Of a stretch of 64,000 nucleotides of DNA, positions 1 through 11,949 are shown piece after piece. The stretch comes from Gerris lacustris (Eukaryota; Arthropoda; Insecta; Hemiptera; Gerridae). Both the position numbers and the translations under genes were made by a program. Where the stretch lies: positions 66,218,043 through 66,282,042 of the forward strand of contig OX578281.1 of the NCBI GenBank assembly GCA_951217055.1. Reading direction: 5' to 3'. Numbering within the stretch: position 1 is the stretch's first letter; the number at the start of each line of letters is the position of its first letter. The notes below the pieces were generated by a model. The model worked only from the letters and a program-made list of their open reading frames with translations, searched no databases and was not told the DNA's origin.

Positions 1-304
1 TATGAAATGCGCAGTTATGTCAAAAGTCACGAATAAAAACAGGAAGGTTTCCAATCTGTTAGGTTTCCTCTTTTGTTTGTTTTTATGCAGTACGAATTAT
101 AGTCACACCTGTCCTAAATCCAAATAACTCAGAAATAAAGAGGAAGGAAAGGAAAAAATAGATTAAGAAAGAAGAAAATCGATTTAGATTTAAAGAATAT
201 CATTATGAATAATCAATAAATTATAATATAAAGATATTATCGTACATTATTAGTGATTTCTTATCAGGTACAGTGTTGCCTGTTTCAAACAATATTAAAA
301 AATA
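1..304. other. unassigned AT-rich DNA
   Basis: No open frame, repeat boundary or RNA motif that I can support. It precedes the first family A repeat. Confidence 0.5.
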
Positions 305-733
305 CACTGCCAATTAGTGTGGCACATAGCTTCCTCGCATCCTATCATGTACTTTATTGTTATATTAACATTAAAGTTTTATTACTTTATTGTTATATTG
401 TTTATTGTGTAAGAACAATTAACATTTTTTAGCGATCTTTAACACTTTATAGGGGTGTCGCTGTAGGTTTTACTAAAAAATTGTATTTGAAAAAAAATGT
501 TCATCTTATTGAATAGATAAGGTTTGATTTTTTTCCCGACCCAAAATTCCAATTTTAAATTTGAAGTTCACGTTTACGCGAGCGCTGCGCGTGAACGCTT
601 GAACGGATAACGTTGTCCAACGAACTCGACCTGAGCATTGGTAAAATAAACATGTCTACCAAATTTCATCAAAATCGGGCAACATTTACTCAAGTTATCG
701 TCGCACGTTTCACGATTCGCGGACACACAGACC

Positions 734-769
<36 letters not shown>

Positions 770-902
770 CGGAACCAAAAATGTTCCCTGATGTCTGAAA
801 CGGATTTCTGTCTTGGAATTTTTAAAATCGGAGGCATAAAACTTTTTTGTTCTCGAAAGTGAACACAATGCTTCCGTTACCTTCGGTAAGCTCGGAAGCA
901 AA
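305..902 (+). repeat. family A repeat, copy 1
   Basis: Left end carries CTGCCAATTAGTGTGGCAC followed by AGCTTCCTCGCAT. The body has a core with CCAAATTTCATCAAAATCGG, then a (GACA)n tract at 734-769. The right end is a strong hairpin at 870-899: 7-bp outer and 5-bp inner stems, loop TTC, followed by A-rich DNA. The same order recurs at 1687-2282 and, inverted, at 57248-57808. Noncoding; short frames across the GACA tract only spell Cys-Leu-Ser-Val repeats. The plan resembles Helentron-associated elements (inference). Confidence 0.75.
734..769. repeat. (GACA)n microsatellite
   Basis: Nine tetranucleotide units inside family A copy 1. On the other strand it reads (GTCT)n, a GTCY-type tract. Confidence 0.95.
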
Positions 903-1686
903 ATATAGAAGTTATCAAAATCAAACTTATTAATAAAAAAAAGAACAACACTGTGTTTTTTGACAGTGGTCTATTTTATTAAAAACTGACTATACATGAC
1001 ACCAAAACAACGACACTAGCGCACTTCTCAGATTTCCATGACTTCTTGGTCGACCTTTAGAGGGAGTTATTTCTGTTCTAAGTGCTTATAGGTTTTTTTT
1101 TTTTCTATTTCTGTTCAGAGTAGTTATAGGAATATATTATATTTCTAATATTGGCTATAGTCAATCAATTTTATTATAACATCTTATTTTAAAAACCAGT
1201 AACCAATCATGCATCTAAGAAAATGAGTAGGCGTTCCTAAAAGTTTTAAGTTTGTTCTTTTATTCGGCAATATTATATTTATTCTATCATTGCATAAAAA
1301 TGAAAGAAGTGAAATAATTTTAAATTGAATAAGCGCGATTCATTCAATTTGCTTCATAAATAATATCATTTAGAAAAGGAAACAGATAACTCCTTCCTTC
1401 AACCCTAACTCCTTGAAAAAACGTTATTCTTATTATAACCATGAATCAATTCTTGAGGAAAAGAAAAATTCAATTACATTCTCAGAAATAACGAAAGAAT
1501 TAAAGAAGCGTAAAGGAATAAGAATTGCAAACAATAAAAAAAGAAGATATTTAATAAAAAGATTAAGATAAAACAAATACATATACGTTTTTACTTTATA
1601 CAATTTTATTATGAAAAACTAATAACATTTTATTTTATAGCTAATTAAACATTATATGTTTATAATACTTATATAACAATATAAAA
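903..1686. other. unassigned spacer between two A copies
   Basis: AT-rich, with no gene seen. It separates two directly repeated A copies that lie about 1.38 kb apart. Confidence 0.45.
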
Positions 1687-2115
1687 ATAGACTGCCAATT
1701 AGTGTGGCACATAGCTTCCTCGCATCCTATCTGTACTACATTTTTTTTAACATTAACATTATTGTTATATAACTTTATTGTTTCTTATTGTGTAAAAGCT
1801 ATTAATAGTTTTAGCGATCTTTAAGACTTCATAGCGGTGCCGCTGTTGGTTTAACTAAAAAATTGTATTTTAAAAAAATGTTTGTCTTATTAAATAGGTG
1901 AAGTTAGATTTTTTTTTCCGACCGAAAATTCCAATTTTAAATTTGAAGTTCACGTTTACGCGAGCGTAGCTCGTGAACGCTTGGACGGATAACGTTGTCC
2001 AACGAACTCGTCCTGGGCATTGGTAAAACAAACATGTCTACCAAATTTCATCAAAATCGGTTGATATTTACTCAAGTTATCGTCGCACGTTTCATTATTC
2101 GCGGACACACAGACC

Positions 2116-2151
<36 letters not shown>

Positions 2152-2282
2152 CGAGACCAAAAATGTTCCCTGATGTCTGAAACGGATTTCTGTCTTGGAA
2201 TTTTTAAAATCGGAGGCATAAAACTTTTTTATTCTCAAAAGTGAACACAATGCTTCCGTTACCTTCGGTAAGCTCGGAAGCA
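1687..2282 (+). repeat. family A repeat, copy 2
   Basis: Closely similar to copy 1 over its whole length. It has the same left end, core, (GACA)n at about 2116-2151 and terminal hairpin at 2252-2281. Small differences (for example ATTAT for ACGAT near the microsatellite) show two separate, aged copies and not a recent tandem duplication. Confidence 0.75.
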
Positions 2283-2637
2283 ATAATATAATAATTATAT
2301 AACAATATTATTTTAACAATAATATAATACTATTGGGATGAAATAGAAAAGGGTGGTTTTTTGACATTTATAAGTTTTAGCTCTGGGGAGGACAGAAGAA
2401 TTTCCGTCACCCAAAAACCGATATGAAAAATGTTACGGTTCAAAATATCCTGCCAGGAAGTTGAGATTTGACAGGAGGTCACTAGGTTTTCACTTATAGT
2501 GCAATATTTTAATGATATGCGGGCTGAAGTTTCAATAAACGACATGAAAAATGTAATGCTCGTAATTATAGTGTAGTCCCAGCAAGTTTGATTATAATAG
2601 GAGGTAGATTGGTTTTCACTTGTATGCACTAAAATAT

Positions 2638-2822
2638 TATATTTCGCAAATAGAAGTTCTAAATTTTATATAAAATTATATCAGAGCTCCTAGCGGACTA
2701 AATGGTTCAAAATAGCTTAATGGTTTATAATTTCACACCTTAAGATCCATCTACTATATCAATTAGGCAAATGAATACTGATTTTCTCCACTTCATGGAT
2801 AAACATTGAAATATCAATATAT
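2638..2822 (+). repeat. family O repeat, copy 1
   Basis: About 185 bp, from the segment with GAAGTTCTAAATTTTATAT to the segment with ACATTGAAATATCAATAT. It recurs in the same orientation at 4370-4552. No coding potential; class unknown. Confidence 0.6.
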
Positions 2823-2825
2823 AGT

Positions 2826-2837
2826 CCCCCCCCCCCC
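2826..2837. repeat. C12 homopolymer
   Basis: Twelve consecutive C residues at the end of family O copy 1. Confidence 0.9.
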
Positions 2838-2896
2838 ATATGTAGGATTTAATGGCCAAAAACATATCCATGACCCTATGTTTTTTCCTATTCAAT

Positions 2897-3078
2897 TTTT
2901 AAGTTTTTGGTAGTATTCATACTAAGGAAAGTTTAAATTTTAATTTAAATCAAATTATAATTATTATTAACACTGGGAGACATACAGAGAAAATAGACTC
3001 CAGTGCTGGGACTTGAACCACGGGCCTCTACATTTCCAGTGTAGCGCTCTTTCCAACTATGCTACGGAGGAGAATGAT
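2897..3078 (-). mobile_element. tRNA-derived SINE
   Basis: On the minus strand the head has an A box (TAGCATAGTTGG, 3053-3064), an anticodon-arm-like hairpin (CTACA/TGTAG around CTGGAAA) and a B box (GGTTCAAGTCC, 3009-3019). An AT-rich body follows, ending near CTTAAAAATTGAA. The T stem is mispaired and the sequence runs on into the body, so this is a SINE and not a tRNA gene. A 5'-truncated copy lies at 3237-3373 and a folded copy at 22734-22905. Confidence 0.75.
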
Positions 3079-3236
3079 TTTTCTCTGCCGTAACCATTAA
3101 CTAGTCCCGAATCTAAGCTTTCAATATTTCTACAAGTTTAGCAAGTCAATATTTATGACATTAGAGCTAGACTGAGAATTAACGCTTATAATTATAAAGT
3201 ACTCAATTAGTACCTGTACCTTGTACAATCAATTAG

Positions 3237-3373
3237 AAATTCAATTTTTAAGTTTTCATACTACGGAAAGTTTAAATTTTAATTTAAATCAAATTATAAT
3301 TATTATTAACACTGGGAGACACACCGAGAAAAATAGACTCCAGCGCCGGGACTTGAACTACGGGCCTCTACAT
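3237..3373 (-). mobile_element. tRNA-derived SINE, 5'-truncated
   Basis: Same tail and body as the SINE at 2897-3078. It keeps the B-box region but stops inside the anticodon-arm region, losing the A box. Confidence 0.7.
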
Positions 3374-4168
3374 GTTTTTTTATTAAATGGATAAAATTAG
3401 TGTTTTTTCACCTGCTTATAGTTCACCTTCCAATAATATTGGAATTTTACTTTCTAATATAAGAAGTATATTATAAAGAGAGAAAGTAATGTGACAGCGC
3501 GAAAATTCGGATTTTATATTTTAAAGGATTTATAAACATTTTGTATCCGAGATATTCAAATAAAATAAATCTGGTTCAGCAGCAAATCGACAACTACGGC
3601 TGCATTTTAAACACGTTTTAAATTTTTTTAAAACTAAATAAATTAAATGAGATATAAGATTCAAATTCATAATTACTATTTATATTTTTAAACTTTTTCA
3701 GACTAATATTTAACTATTACATTTATAAATTATAAAGAAAAACGAACTTAATACCTTTTATAAATTAGAAGTTAATTAAAATTCAACCACCTTAAAAAAC
3801 AGTTTTTATTTAAAATAACAACAGAGATAAATTATTTGTAATTATTATAATGAAATAAAATATACACGTTTCAGAGAAATATACACTAAAAGTATTTGTT
3901 TTGAATAAAAGTTCGGAATATAATTTTCACACTTCTTACGTCTAAAAAGCGTGTTTGAGGTGATTTGAATATAAACATTAACAAAGTTTTCTTTTGAAAA
4001 AATATATTATATAAGAAACTTTCCAACATAATTTGTATAGATCCCGTTAAATTATCAAGGTATTAGAAACAAACAAGCTTACACGTTAACTTTAAAAGAA
4101 CGAATCCACAATTCAAAACTCTCCATGTTCTTTAAAAAAAATGTTTTTGTAATAACATCATTTAATAA
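3374..4168. other. unassigned AT-rich DNA
   Basis: No open frame or recognisable repeat that I can support. It ends at a long TA tract. Confidence 0.45.
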
Positions 4169-4319
<151 letters not shown>

Positions 4320-4369
4320 TTGAACCAAATGAAAAATGTGATGCTTTGAAATATCGTTGATTGCAGTAC

Positions 4370-4552
4370 TCTATTTCACAGATGGAAGTTCTAAATTTTA
4401 TATAAAATTATTTCTGAGCTCCTAGCGGACCAAATGATAATAAAAATGGATTAATGTTTTATAATGGTACACCTTAAGATGCTATATCAATTAGACAAAT
4501 GTGTACTGGGTTTTCCAACTTCATGGAAAAACATTGAAATATCAATATGTGG
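4370..4552 (+). repeat. family O repeat, copy 2
   Basis: Direct copy of 2638-2822 with scattered substitutions and small indels. Confidence 0.6.
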
Positions 4553-4692
4553 ATTCAATGCCCATAAACATATCCATGATTCAATGGTTATCCATGAAAT
4601 AAATAAAATTAGTATAATTTTTCTTCCGAGGTTAAAAAAGGTTGTGAAAGCATTGTTATCATTATTAGGTTAGGATATATTTTGTTTCTTAA

Positions 4693-5223
4693 GTGCCCTA
4701 TACACATGGGAACTTGGTTCTTGCGAACCAAGGTCGCCTATGTGTGAAGGTTAACGAACCAAGTTCGTGACGAACTTGGTCTTTCATCGGGTTGGAAAAC
4801 ATTTATTCGGTTCGCCGGCAGAGTGTGTAGAGGACACGAACCAAGTTTCTCATTTAATCAGTGGAGACTCTACTCCACACCTCTTACTCATTTGTTTCTT
4901 TAACGCACTTTTTTGTTTTTTCCCTGTGTTTTTTTAACGCTGTTTCTTAAAAACTGTGTTTTTAACTTTTAATTCTGTTTTTTAAAACTGTGTTTTTAAC
5001 GTTGTTTTTTAAACGCTTTCACACTCGCTGCTAGGTTTAATAGTAAGGGTAGTGCTAATTTTAACTTGTGCTAACTTTCCTCAACGATTTCATTGAAGCT
5101 TATTGGGTTTATGGACTCACCTCGATTTAGAGGGAAACTGACGTTTTGGACAAACCGTTGTCCGTGTGTAGAGACTGTCCCCCTCGAATATTCCCCACGA
5201 AAGTTGTCATGTGTATAGTCCGC
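4693..5223. mobile_element. TTAA-flanked inverted-repeat element (K)
   Basis: 531 bp flanked on both sides by TTAA (4689-4692 and 5224-5227). The ends are 16-bp imperfect inverted repeats that share TATACACATG exactly (4693-4708 and 5208-5223). The interior repeats GAACTTGGTTCG-type words and T-rich CTGTGTTTTTAAC words. No transposase frame, so nonautonomous. TTAA targets suggest a piggyBac-like or Harbinger-like source (inference). Confidence 0.6.
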
Positions 5224-5227
5224 TTAA

Positions 5228-5470
5228 ATTCCAATATTCCTTGACAGAAGTCTGTTTCAGACATCAGGGAAATTTTTTGGTCAATTGTCTGTTTGTTGTT
5301 CAACATTTTTGTGAACCACCGTATTTTTGCAATAACTCGTCCGATTTTGATGAAATTTCGATAATATTAGAGCTAATTGTGGCTAATTCCATTGGTGTAA
5401 ACTCTTGGTTCCTTATTAATTCATATACTTTTTGCTCCTCATCCTTTCTTTTCCCCCAAAAAAATTAAAA
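5228..5470 (-). repeat. family A fragment
   Basis: Contains the reverse of the A segment near the GACA tract (GTTTCAGACATCAGGGAA) and a degenerate ATTTTGATGAAATTT core. The microsatellite and hairpin are missing. Confidence 0.5.
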
Positions 5471-5632
5471 TTAAATGAACTTATATTATTAAAACTGCTT
5501 ATTTGATTTTTAAAATTTTTTGGAGAATACGTCAAAAGTAGTCCAACATTAATGTCAACCGTCTGGGTAACTTAAATATTAATCAATATATCCATGTAAG
5601 GAAACACTAAAATTGTGACAGTTTGCTTTTAA

Positions 5633-6410
5633 AAATAGTCTGCCAATTCGTGTGGCATAAAGCTTCCTCGCATTTAGGGTTTACAACCCTATATTGGGCG
5701 TATAACGTATAACATCAAGAGAACGAGCATGAGCCACTGCTGAAGTCATGGGTTATATAGTCAACATTTCGACGCCCATCAGCCAATCTATCAAGCAGTT
5801 ATCCATTTACCCCACGGTGATGGGAAAATGCCAACAATCATTCCACCTCCCAGGAAAACCTCCTCGCGTTCTATTTTGTTTATTTTAACGATTTTATACT
5901 ATTAAAACCTATTATTGTCAAATTTATTTCATTATCCCTATTTTTTTTTTAAATGTAAAAAATCAAATCAATTTTGACATTAAAAAATAATTTGATTATA
6001 AAAATAAATATTTTAAAAAACATGGTTTTATTCGTATTCTTCTCAGCAAACCCTTTAATTTGATACCCATATCATGTGCGTACTTAAATAATAACTAGTT
6101 TACCATCTTGGTCTGTCCACCATATTGGATTTTGAATGACGACACTTAGCTAACCATGCATTGCCATCCAAACTAAACGTGTAGGCAAAATTTCAATTCA
6201 ATCTGTTGAGGATAACTGCATTGAAATTCAGTTGCAAGATTTGACCCGAACATACATACATACAAACATTGCAAGTTAAATAAAAGCTTGTAAAAACGGG
6301 GGAAACAATTGAATTAATTAGACAATAATGGCTTGTAAAAACATAACATTAATAAAATACGTGATGAACAAGGAAGCTATGTGCCACACTAATTGGCAGT
6401 CTATTTTTTT
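5633..6410. repeat. inverted A-type ends enclosing other repeats
   Basis: An A-type left end lies at 5636-5675, and the same end lies in reverse at about 6365-6408. Between them are unassigned DNA and the first arm of repeat H. This may be one composite insertion or two solo ends. Confidence 0.45.
6106..6295 (+). repeat. repeat H, arm 1
   Basis: Ends with a CATA-rich tract and CAAACATTGCAAGTTAAAT. The inverse copy is at 7272-7490, so the two form a widely spaced inverted pair. The CATACATACATACAAACATTGC word suggests a retroposon tail (inference). Confidence 0.55.
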
Positions 6411-6974
6411 TCTCTCTTTTTATTATATAATTAGGGTAATTTTATTTGCTCGTATGAGCTATAATAGTTGGTTTTTGTTATCCTTTATTATTTGTTTTGT
6501 GCATACACAAGCATAAGTCATCCCAAGTCAATTTATTAATTAACATTGAAAATCTCTTATCTATCCTTTGTATGGTATATTTTATTCATTTAAGGCCATT
6601 TAGTAATTTATGCAAGTTGCAGATAATATACTGTTTTTGTAGTTAAGTTAATTATAAATTAAATAATATTACGTGCTACATTTAGAGGTGGGATTTTAGA
6701 AGTTAGTGGAATAATGTTATTATATACAAGTCTCATAATGATAAACAGAGTCAGAGTAGAAACTCCCTGAATACTAACTAAGCAAACGATGAAGATCAGC
6801 AGCGCATTAATCTCGACACCAGATGAGACAGGACCATGCTCTGAGATTAAACAAGAAAACCACAAGCTTGGTATTTAAGCATTTAAACAGACCACAGATT
6901 CAAGCTGAGATAAATTCAAGCAAAGAAAGAAAATTATGAGCTTACAAAGACAACGGACTAAAGACAAAAATGTG
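6411..6974. other. unassigned AT-rich DNA
   Basis: No gene or repeat boundary recognised. Confidence 0.4.
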
Positions 6975-7880
6975 TCCGAGACAACTCAGACCAACTTTCT
7001 CATATACGAGTTCAAAATTACTTAGCCTAGTGTTTTTCATTTATTAGTTTTCGAGTTATCGTTGGTACATTTAATTAATATTGAACATCATATCAAAATG
7101 TATCATAAAAATAACCATTTATCATAAAAAAAAAACTTCTCCTCGGCGGGGAATCGAACCCAGCCTCTCTCCGTCCGCGTTACTAGCTATTTTCTCAGAA
7201 ATTAGATTTTTCCCGGAAAAAACGGCATTTATCGTGAGATTTGTATTTAAATGGACTACATTTATTTAGAATTTTACAAGATTTTACTTAACTTGCAATG
7301 TTTGTATGTATGTATTTATGTATGTTCGGGTCAAATCTTGCAACTGAATTTTAAAGCAGTTATCCTCAACCGATTGAATTGAAATTTTGCATACATACAC
7401 GTTTAGTTTGGATGATAATGCAGGTAAGCTAAGTGACGTCATTTTAAATCCAATATGGCGAACAGCCCAAGATGGTGGACTAGTTTTTTTGTGGTTTCAG
7501 TCCCGTTTAACAGCTTAGGTCATTAAAGGACGGGGGATTTTATTTTATTGGTGGACTATTTATTTTTTAAGCATGCCGCAGCGAACCGTTTATGAGAAAT
7601 AATTTTTTTACAGAGTTTTTGGGGGGTAACGCCCCCCAATTCAGAAACTCATTTCTTGATTTGACCTCGGGGCATGATTCTTTTGAACATTTACGCCACA
7701 TTTCGTCATAATCGGCCTAGTAGTTTAGCCTCCACGCGTCTGTTCTGCACAGAAGACATTTTTTAAAAAAACCATTTATTTGGGCCCAGGGGCCACAAAA
7801 ACGCGTAAATCCATCAAAATCTCATAATTGAATTTTCGCGCCATCGCAATTCTATCTCTTTACATGAGAAAGTAAAAATT
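6975..7880 (+). repeat. family B repeat, copy 1, interrupted
   Basis: Starts with GTCCGAGACAACTCAGAC, then ACTTTCTCATATACGAGTTC. It contains a B-box-like GGGGAATCGAACCC word and a core near CGCCACATTTCGTCATAAT, and ends in a decayed hairpin near TGAGAAAGTAAAA. About 290 bp from 7272, including repeat H arm 2, is absent from the copy at 53836-54505, so it was probably inserted. Confidence 0.65.
7272..7490 (-). repeat. repeat H, arm 2 (inside B)
   Basis: Reverse complement of 6106-6295, with a longer CATA-type tract. Nested in family B copy 1. Confidence 0.55.
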
Positions 7881-8740
7881 CGGTCAACGCTTCTTAGTTT
7901 TAGGCGAAGTTACCAATTAACACACCGTCGCACTATCCTTAAAATTGGGAAAAACAAAATAATTCAACTAAATTAATTATAGTTCTTATGAAACTCTTAC
8001 TTTATATTTACTTAGTATAAATAATATGAGAGCCATAATTTTAAAACAAAGTCTTTGAAAGTCTGGGGTTTTAGTTAAAATTGTTTTCCCTAACATAAAA
8101 TATATGACTTCAATAAAAATTTATTTCGTAGTTTATTACCTTCAATAAGTATTATTTTTTTAAAAAAACTAGAGACCTCCAAATAAATGCCCTAAATTAC
8201 CCTTATTTTCTCCGTGGAAGAAGGTTACGAGTAGAAGGTCTGTACTTAAGGTACAGAGCTTAGGTATACTTAAGGTTAAGACTTAACTGTTGAGGTTATA
8301 AAAGTAAACAAAGGGTTGCCAACCTCAAAACTTGATATTTTATTATTTTACTAGTGCTAGTTTCTGTAAAGATTTATGTTGTAGTTTATTATCTTCTATA
8401 AGCATTATTTCTAAAAAAAAAAAAAAACTATATATAATTCTCCTTATGGTCTGTTGGGTCCAATAATAGTCGTTCAAAACATCACATTTCGAACACAATT
8501 CGCTATATTTAAATTCCTTTGGGTCACATTCAAGCTTTTCATCTTTTTGTATCACACTTTTTCTTCAGGGTATCACTTATGATATCCATAAGTGAAAATT
8601 TCATTTATAATTTGTTTAAAAAACTGAATTATTTATTAAAATTATTTGAGTAAGAATTTGTAAACCTACAATTAACAATGATGACACTTAAGTTCCATGT
8701 GCACAATAGCTTTAATAAATTAGATTTTTCTCTAAAAATA
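7881..8740. other. unassigned AT-rich DNA
   Basis: Contains a 14-A run near 8415 and small palindromic words near 8250 (GTACTTAAGGTAC). No gene seen. Confidence 0.4.
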
Positions 8741-9478
8741 ATTGAAGCGAGCGTAAGTGAGCTTCTTACATTCAACGAAATAAGCATCTTGTCTGTCTGT
8801 CTGTGTGTAACGTTTACGTGTCCGACGATAACTTGAGTAAAAGTTGACCGATTTAGTTGAAATTTGGTATACATCTTCCTTTTACTAATACTCAGGCTAA
8901 GTTCGTTGAACAGCGTGATCCGTCCAAGAGTTCGCGCGCTATGCTCGCGTAAACGTGAGCTTAAAATTTAAAATTTGAATTTCAGGACAGGAAAAAATTT
9001 TATCATCACCTATTCGATGAGACGAACATTTTTTTCAAATAACATTTTTTAGTAAAACCAACAACGACACTGCTATGAATTAATAAAGATCGCTAAAACT
9101 ATTAAAGCGGACCTAAACGTTTAAAATAGAGAAAACAACCTTTTTACCGATATCTTACGTTCTAACGTAATGATTTTAATAAAACTTCATGAACATCGCC
9201 TAAAGTACAATTGAAACAAGAATGTAAAATTTCAACTTGATACAAGCAGTAGTATTTGAGCAATGAAGTGATACATTTATAATAATTGTTTAAAAGCTAC
9301 AACGGGTGGTTAAGATTGCTAGAGTCCTCTTGTGTGTAGGTTAGTTTAGGAAGTAAAGCTTTGTACCGAGTACCCCCACTCTACCCCACACTGCCCTCTT
9401 CCACTTAGCTTCAACTATGACATTCATCATGATTAACAAATTTCAGTAGTCAGTATTTTATTGCACGCTCGCTTCAAT
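8741..9478. mobile_element. inverted-end element E' with A/E core
   Basis: 13-bp perfect inverted repeats ATTGAAGCGAGCG at 8741-8753 and 9466-9478. The interior includes the reverse of the A/E core (GATAACTTGAGTAAAAGTTG, GAGTTCGCGCGC). It matches 58790-59410 through ACCGATATCTTACGTTCTA. Homology with 52078-52175 continues about 30 bp past the right repeat, so the true end may lie near 9505. No transposase. Confidence 0.5.
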
Positions 9479-9784
9479 GATAGAGCCACGCGATGCCTAG
9501 TATAGTATAATTTCAATGGTACATAGCACATAATAGTAGGGCTAAAGGACGAATAAAAAGGAGAGCGGAAAGACATTCAATTTTTTTACACTTTTATATT
9601 ACTTAAAACTATAATTTCAAGTCAACTGTTCTTGATCACCGATAAAAACTATCATTCATCCCGCAGTCTGCGGGGGCTCATGCTAGGAATCAGTGGCTAT
9701 GTTTCCTATAGAGGCCAAGCTAATAAATGAAATGACTCAATATATTGTAATGTTTGAAATTAAAAAGTATCCAAAATAATTTAC
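9479..9784. other. unassigned DNA
   Basis: The first 30 bp may belong to E'. The rest shows no gene. Confidence 0.4.
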
Positions 9785-9995
9785 AATTATTATTATTATT
9801 ATATTCTTTATTTACGTTTCATGGTACATCCGTGTACATGGTACACATTTACATAACAATTACAATTTAGATAACCAAACGGGAGTCTCGTTCTTATAAA
9901 TGCACAGAAAAAAAAACTTTAATTTTATACGTATAGAACATATTTATATGTTAAACATGGAATTTTATGTCTAACCTAACCTCGAGATGATTTAA
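9785..9995 (-). mobile_element. LINE 3' end fragment
   Basis: Read on the minus strand it ends with CATGAAACGTAAATAAAGAAT followed by (ATA)n. This matches the tail style at 51850-51905 (TGAAACGGAAATAAAGAAT plus a simple repeat). No coding part is retained. Confidence 0.45.
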
Positions 9996-10599
9996 TTTGT
10001 TTTAACTGTTCTTCTTGTTCTATTGTTGTGAGAGATAAGCTTCATCCAAACGGAATACAAAATTTTATAAAACAGAGTTTTTATTAGTTAAATTGATTTT
10101 TAATAGCATTACATTGTAAAAACTAGTACAAGGATTGAAATGAAATTGGCTAGTATTGTTTTAAATGTCCTAATAAAATTATATATAAACATTTGGTCAC
10201 AAAAAAATTTAATATTTTTAGTATCTAAAATATAAAAATACAAGATTTTTAATGTTTTGTCATTTATTAAGGGACACATACATTTTCTAATAATTGGTTT
10301 CGGAACAAGACTGGTTTGTACATTTCTGGGTCGACATTTTATCAAAACTAACAACAATGTGGTTGAAAGAACTGATGATAGGAATTACAAGAATATTTTT
10401 CTTACATCAGAGAAATCCGGAAATTATTTCCTAATTTAAAGGAGCTGTACTAAAAACTCAAAAATAAAATTTGTTGTTAGCTTTTGCAACGCCGCTTACA
10501 GAAGGAAATGCTATTTCCATCTGTTGTCCTTTAATACATTGATTATAAGACGCATTCCGATTTTCGCGATGCAAAAACAGGAAAAAAGTGCGTCTTATA
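9996..10599. other. unassigned AT-rich DNA
   Basis: No gene or clear repeat seen. Confidence 0.4.
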
Positions 10600-10690
10600 T
10601 TCGAATAAATACGGTATATATATACATATATATATTCGAATAAATACGGTATATATATACATATATATATTCGAATCAATACGGTATATA
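10600..10690. repeat. 35-bp tandem repeat, about 2.6 copies
   Basis: TTCGAATAAATACGGTATAT begins at 10600, 10635 and 10670, a 35-bp period. It leads into a TA tract. Confidence 0.85.
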
Positions 10691-10699
10691 TAGAATAGA

Positions 10700-10707
<8 letters not shown>

Positions 10708-10788
<81 letters not shown>

Positions 10789-10790
10789 AT
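10708..10790. repeat. (TA)n microsatellite
   Basis: Long alternating TA run with one TTTA interruption. Confidence 0.9.
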
Positions 10791-10812
10791 TTTGCATCCA
10801 TGCTGTGATATA

Positions 10813-11653
10813 ATCCCAAGTAGCACAGCTGATCCAAAAGACATCCCTGGGATATACTTTTGTCCAGATTTGATCCTGTCCATAATTGTTTATCCATGGT
10901 TTCTCCTATGGTTATCACGTTTTGGATACCTCATTGGGTCATCCTATGGAGGTCCTATGGATATCCTTAACGGGATGTCCAGTTAAGGATATCCTATGGA
11001 TATCCAGTTGAGGATATCCTATGGATATCCAGTTGAGGATATCCTATGGACATCGAGTTAAGGGTATCCTATGGATGTCCTTAAAAATTATAATTATAAT
11101 TGAAAAAAATTATAATTATAATTGGATTTATTTACGTTATTCAAAGGATGATGTTTCAGTGAAAGCTATATTGAACAATCCTCAAATTATTTATAAAAGT
11201 TATATATATTATGGTGTAAGGCTAAAGTATTCATTTTGGGTTAGTACAAAATTGGAAATGACTCGTGGCTGAGTGGATAAAGCGAGGGACTGACAATCAA
11301 GAAGTCCCGGGTTCAAATCTCACAGAGACAACTTTTAACTTCTAGCATGTTAAATCAAATCTATGAAATAACTTCTTAAGGGAATATAACCACTTACTTC
11401 ATATGTAATAATTGTCACAATTCTATATTATTTTTTACAAATTTACATTTTAAGCATCCAGACTATGTCCCTAAAGTGTCCATAGGATATCCCATGGGAT
11501 ATGCTCTGGACGTCCCGTGGAGGTTAGAAGGCCGGACATCGGGTCAGCCGTAAGACGTCCAAAATCAAAAATTTTACCATCCAGGGGATGTACAAAAACA
11601 CAAAGTGACTGGTCCTGTGGATGTCCCAGGGACAAAGTCGTGCTACTTGGGAT
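10813..11653. mobile_element. inverted-repeat element P
   Basis: 14-bp perfect terminal inverted repeats ATCCCAAGTAGCAC at 10813-10826 and 11640-11653. Subterminal DNA is full of GGATATCC-type palindromes and includes a 25-bp direct repeat (AGGATATCCTATGGATATCC) between about 10980 and 11060. No transposase; a tRNA-like segment sits inside at about 11262-11332. I could not fix a target duplication, and the superfamily is unknown. Confidence 0.55.
11262..11332 (+). mobile_element. tRNA-like SINE head
   Basis: A box GTGGCTGAGTGGATAAAG and B box GGGTTCAAATCTC are spaced as in a tRNA, but the anticodon arm does not pair. Most likely a tRNA pseudogene or SINE head nested in element P. The body appears to run into AT-rich DNA to about 11460. 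Confidence 0.5.
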
Positions 11654-11949
11654 ATTCCTTATTATTCGATAAAAAAATAGAGTTTGTAGCGCGATGCAAT
11701 TTGAAAGCCCAATGCCTTGAGAGTTCTTTATAAAGCTTGCATCGTGGCTATATAAATCATCTCGCTGCTTTAGGTTTCTGACTAGGGTCAGAATCTCTAA
11801 CATTCCTTCCTACACAAGCCTCATTCAACCTCTGGAATTTACAAAATAATAACAGACACTAATGCAGACTGATGACAGATTTTCATGCTTTATCAAACCA
11901 TTGAATCCATGTAAAAAGATTAGGGATCAGTGTAAGAATAAAATATATG
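11654..11949. other. unassigned DNA
   Basis: No gene seen. It abuts the left target duplication of the hAT-type element. Confidence 0.35.

Noticed and set aside
574..2283. Short frames with Cys-Leu-Ser-Val repeats around the GACA tracts
   Set aside because: They arise from the microsatellite in family A; copies differ by frameshifts and show no domain.
2998..3072. Possible tRNA-Ser-like gene on the minus strand
   Set aside because: T stem is mispaired, there is no clean acceptor stem, and a truncated copy with the same tail lies nearby; it is a SINE head.
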